Below are positions 63,893-64,000 of a stretch of DNA of 64,000 nt, one piece after another (positions within the stretch are counted from its first letter, which is position 1; the number at the start of each line of letters is the position of its first letter). Below the pieces are notes generated by a model. That model did not search any database, had not been told where the DNA came from, and saw nothing but the letters and a program-made list of their open reading frames with translations. This stretch comes from Agrobacterium larrymoorei (GTDB lineage: Bacteria > Pseudomonadota > Alphaproteobacteria > Rhizobiales > Rhizobiaceae): contig NZ_JAAMFB010000027.1 of the NCBI RefSeq assembly GCF_013322225.1, positions 186,001 through 250,000 of the forward strand, read 5' to 3'. The position numbers were made by a program, and so were the translations under genes.

Positions 63893-64000
63893 ATGGCCAA
63901 GGAACTTGGCGTCGGCATCATTGGATGCGGCAATATTTCTACCACCTATTTTTCCCTATCCCCTTTGTTCAAGGGCCTGAAGGTTTTGGCATGCGCCGAC
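63893..64000 (+). CDS. Gfo/Idh/MocA-family dehydrogenase, 3' end cut by window edge
   Basis: Only the first 36 residues are present. They show the Rossmann nucleotide-binding start LGVGIIGCGNISTTYFSLSP, and then a second beta strand ending in LACAD, as in the family. GGAG lies 7 bases before ATG 63893. It continues the importer operon and would oxidise or isomerise the transported sugar together with the TIM-barrel protein. The product is inferred from the N-terminus and context only. Confidence 0.8.
   Translation, partial: MAKELGVGIIGCGNISTTYFSLSPLFKGLKVLACAD

Overview
The window looks like a chromosomal or chromid segment from Rhizobiaceae, most likely Agrobacterium or a near relative. The main evidence is a succinoglycan (exo) gene block in the order known from Sinorhizobium meliloti. 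Supporting evidence is a SmoEFGK-type polyol importer, proteins of the rhizobial DUF1612 and DUF6074 types, a TME/DME-type malic enzyme fused to a phosphotransacetylase-like domain, and moderately high GC with tightly packed operons. I recognise no rRNA or tRNA genes, CRISPR array, insertion sequence or phage genes.

Layout. 1-5147 (minus): a sorbitol/mannitol ABC importer (smoE, smoF, smoG and a smoK cut by the window edge) behind a SorC-type regulator, followed by a lone Gfo/Idh/MocA oxidoreductase (5311-6600). 6861-9058 (plus): a Cache-domain chemoreceptor whose first codons look frameshifted. 9081-10163: a DUF1612 protein. 10263-13977 (minus): a phosphoethanolamine transferase, an OmpR-type regulator and a histidine kinase in the order of enterobacterial pmrCAB. 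14268-24891: mixed housekeeping and accessory genes (an exported orphan, topoisomerase IB, a PQQ-type sugar dehydrogenase, RsmJ, RluA, a YigZ-family protein, a flavoprotein, a large hybrid kinase and a GhrA-like reductase).

25022-39875: succinoglycan block exoP-N-O-M-A-L-K-H (minus), exoT (minus), exoWV (plus), exoU and exoX (minus). It supplies UDP-glucose (ExoN), the glucosyltransferases for the side chain and backbone (ExoA, L, M, O, U, W), pyruvyl and succinyl decoration (ExoV, ExoH), flipping (ExoT), chain-length control (ExoP), cleavage (ExoK) and a small repressor (ExoX). exoI, exoY, exoF, exoQ, exoZ and exoB are not here, so the first sugar transfer and the outer-membrane and polymerase steps must be encoded elsewhere.

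40144-47636: a DUF6074 protein, a D-amino-acid dehydrogenase, a GT39 membrane glycosyltransferase, malic enzyme and ManC. 47643-57907 (minus): a compact chemotaxis operon in the transcribed order STAS - cheY - cheA - cheW - mcp - mcp - cheW - cheR - cheB, followed by an orphan ParA ATPase. No flagellar genes, cheD or cheZ accompany it. 57908-58774 is an AT-rich noncoding gap. 58775-64000 (plus): a second sugar ABC importer (binding protein, two permeases, ATPase) with a sugar-phosphate isomerase/epimerase-like enzyme and the start of a Gfo/Idh/MocA dehydrogenase.

Points most worth attention are the che operon with an adjoining ParA and a shared C-terminal tail on its two receptors, the PmrCAB-like module, the broken chemoreceptor start, and the rearranged end of the exo cluster.
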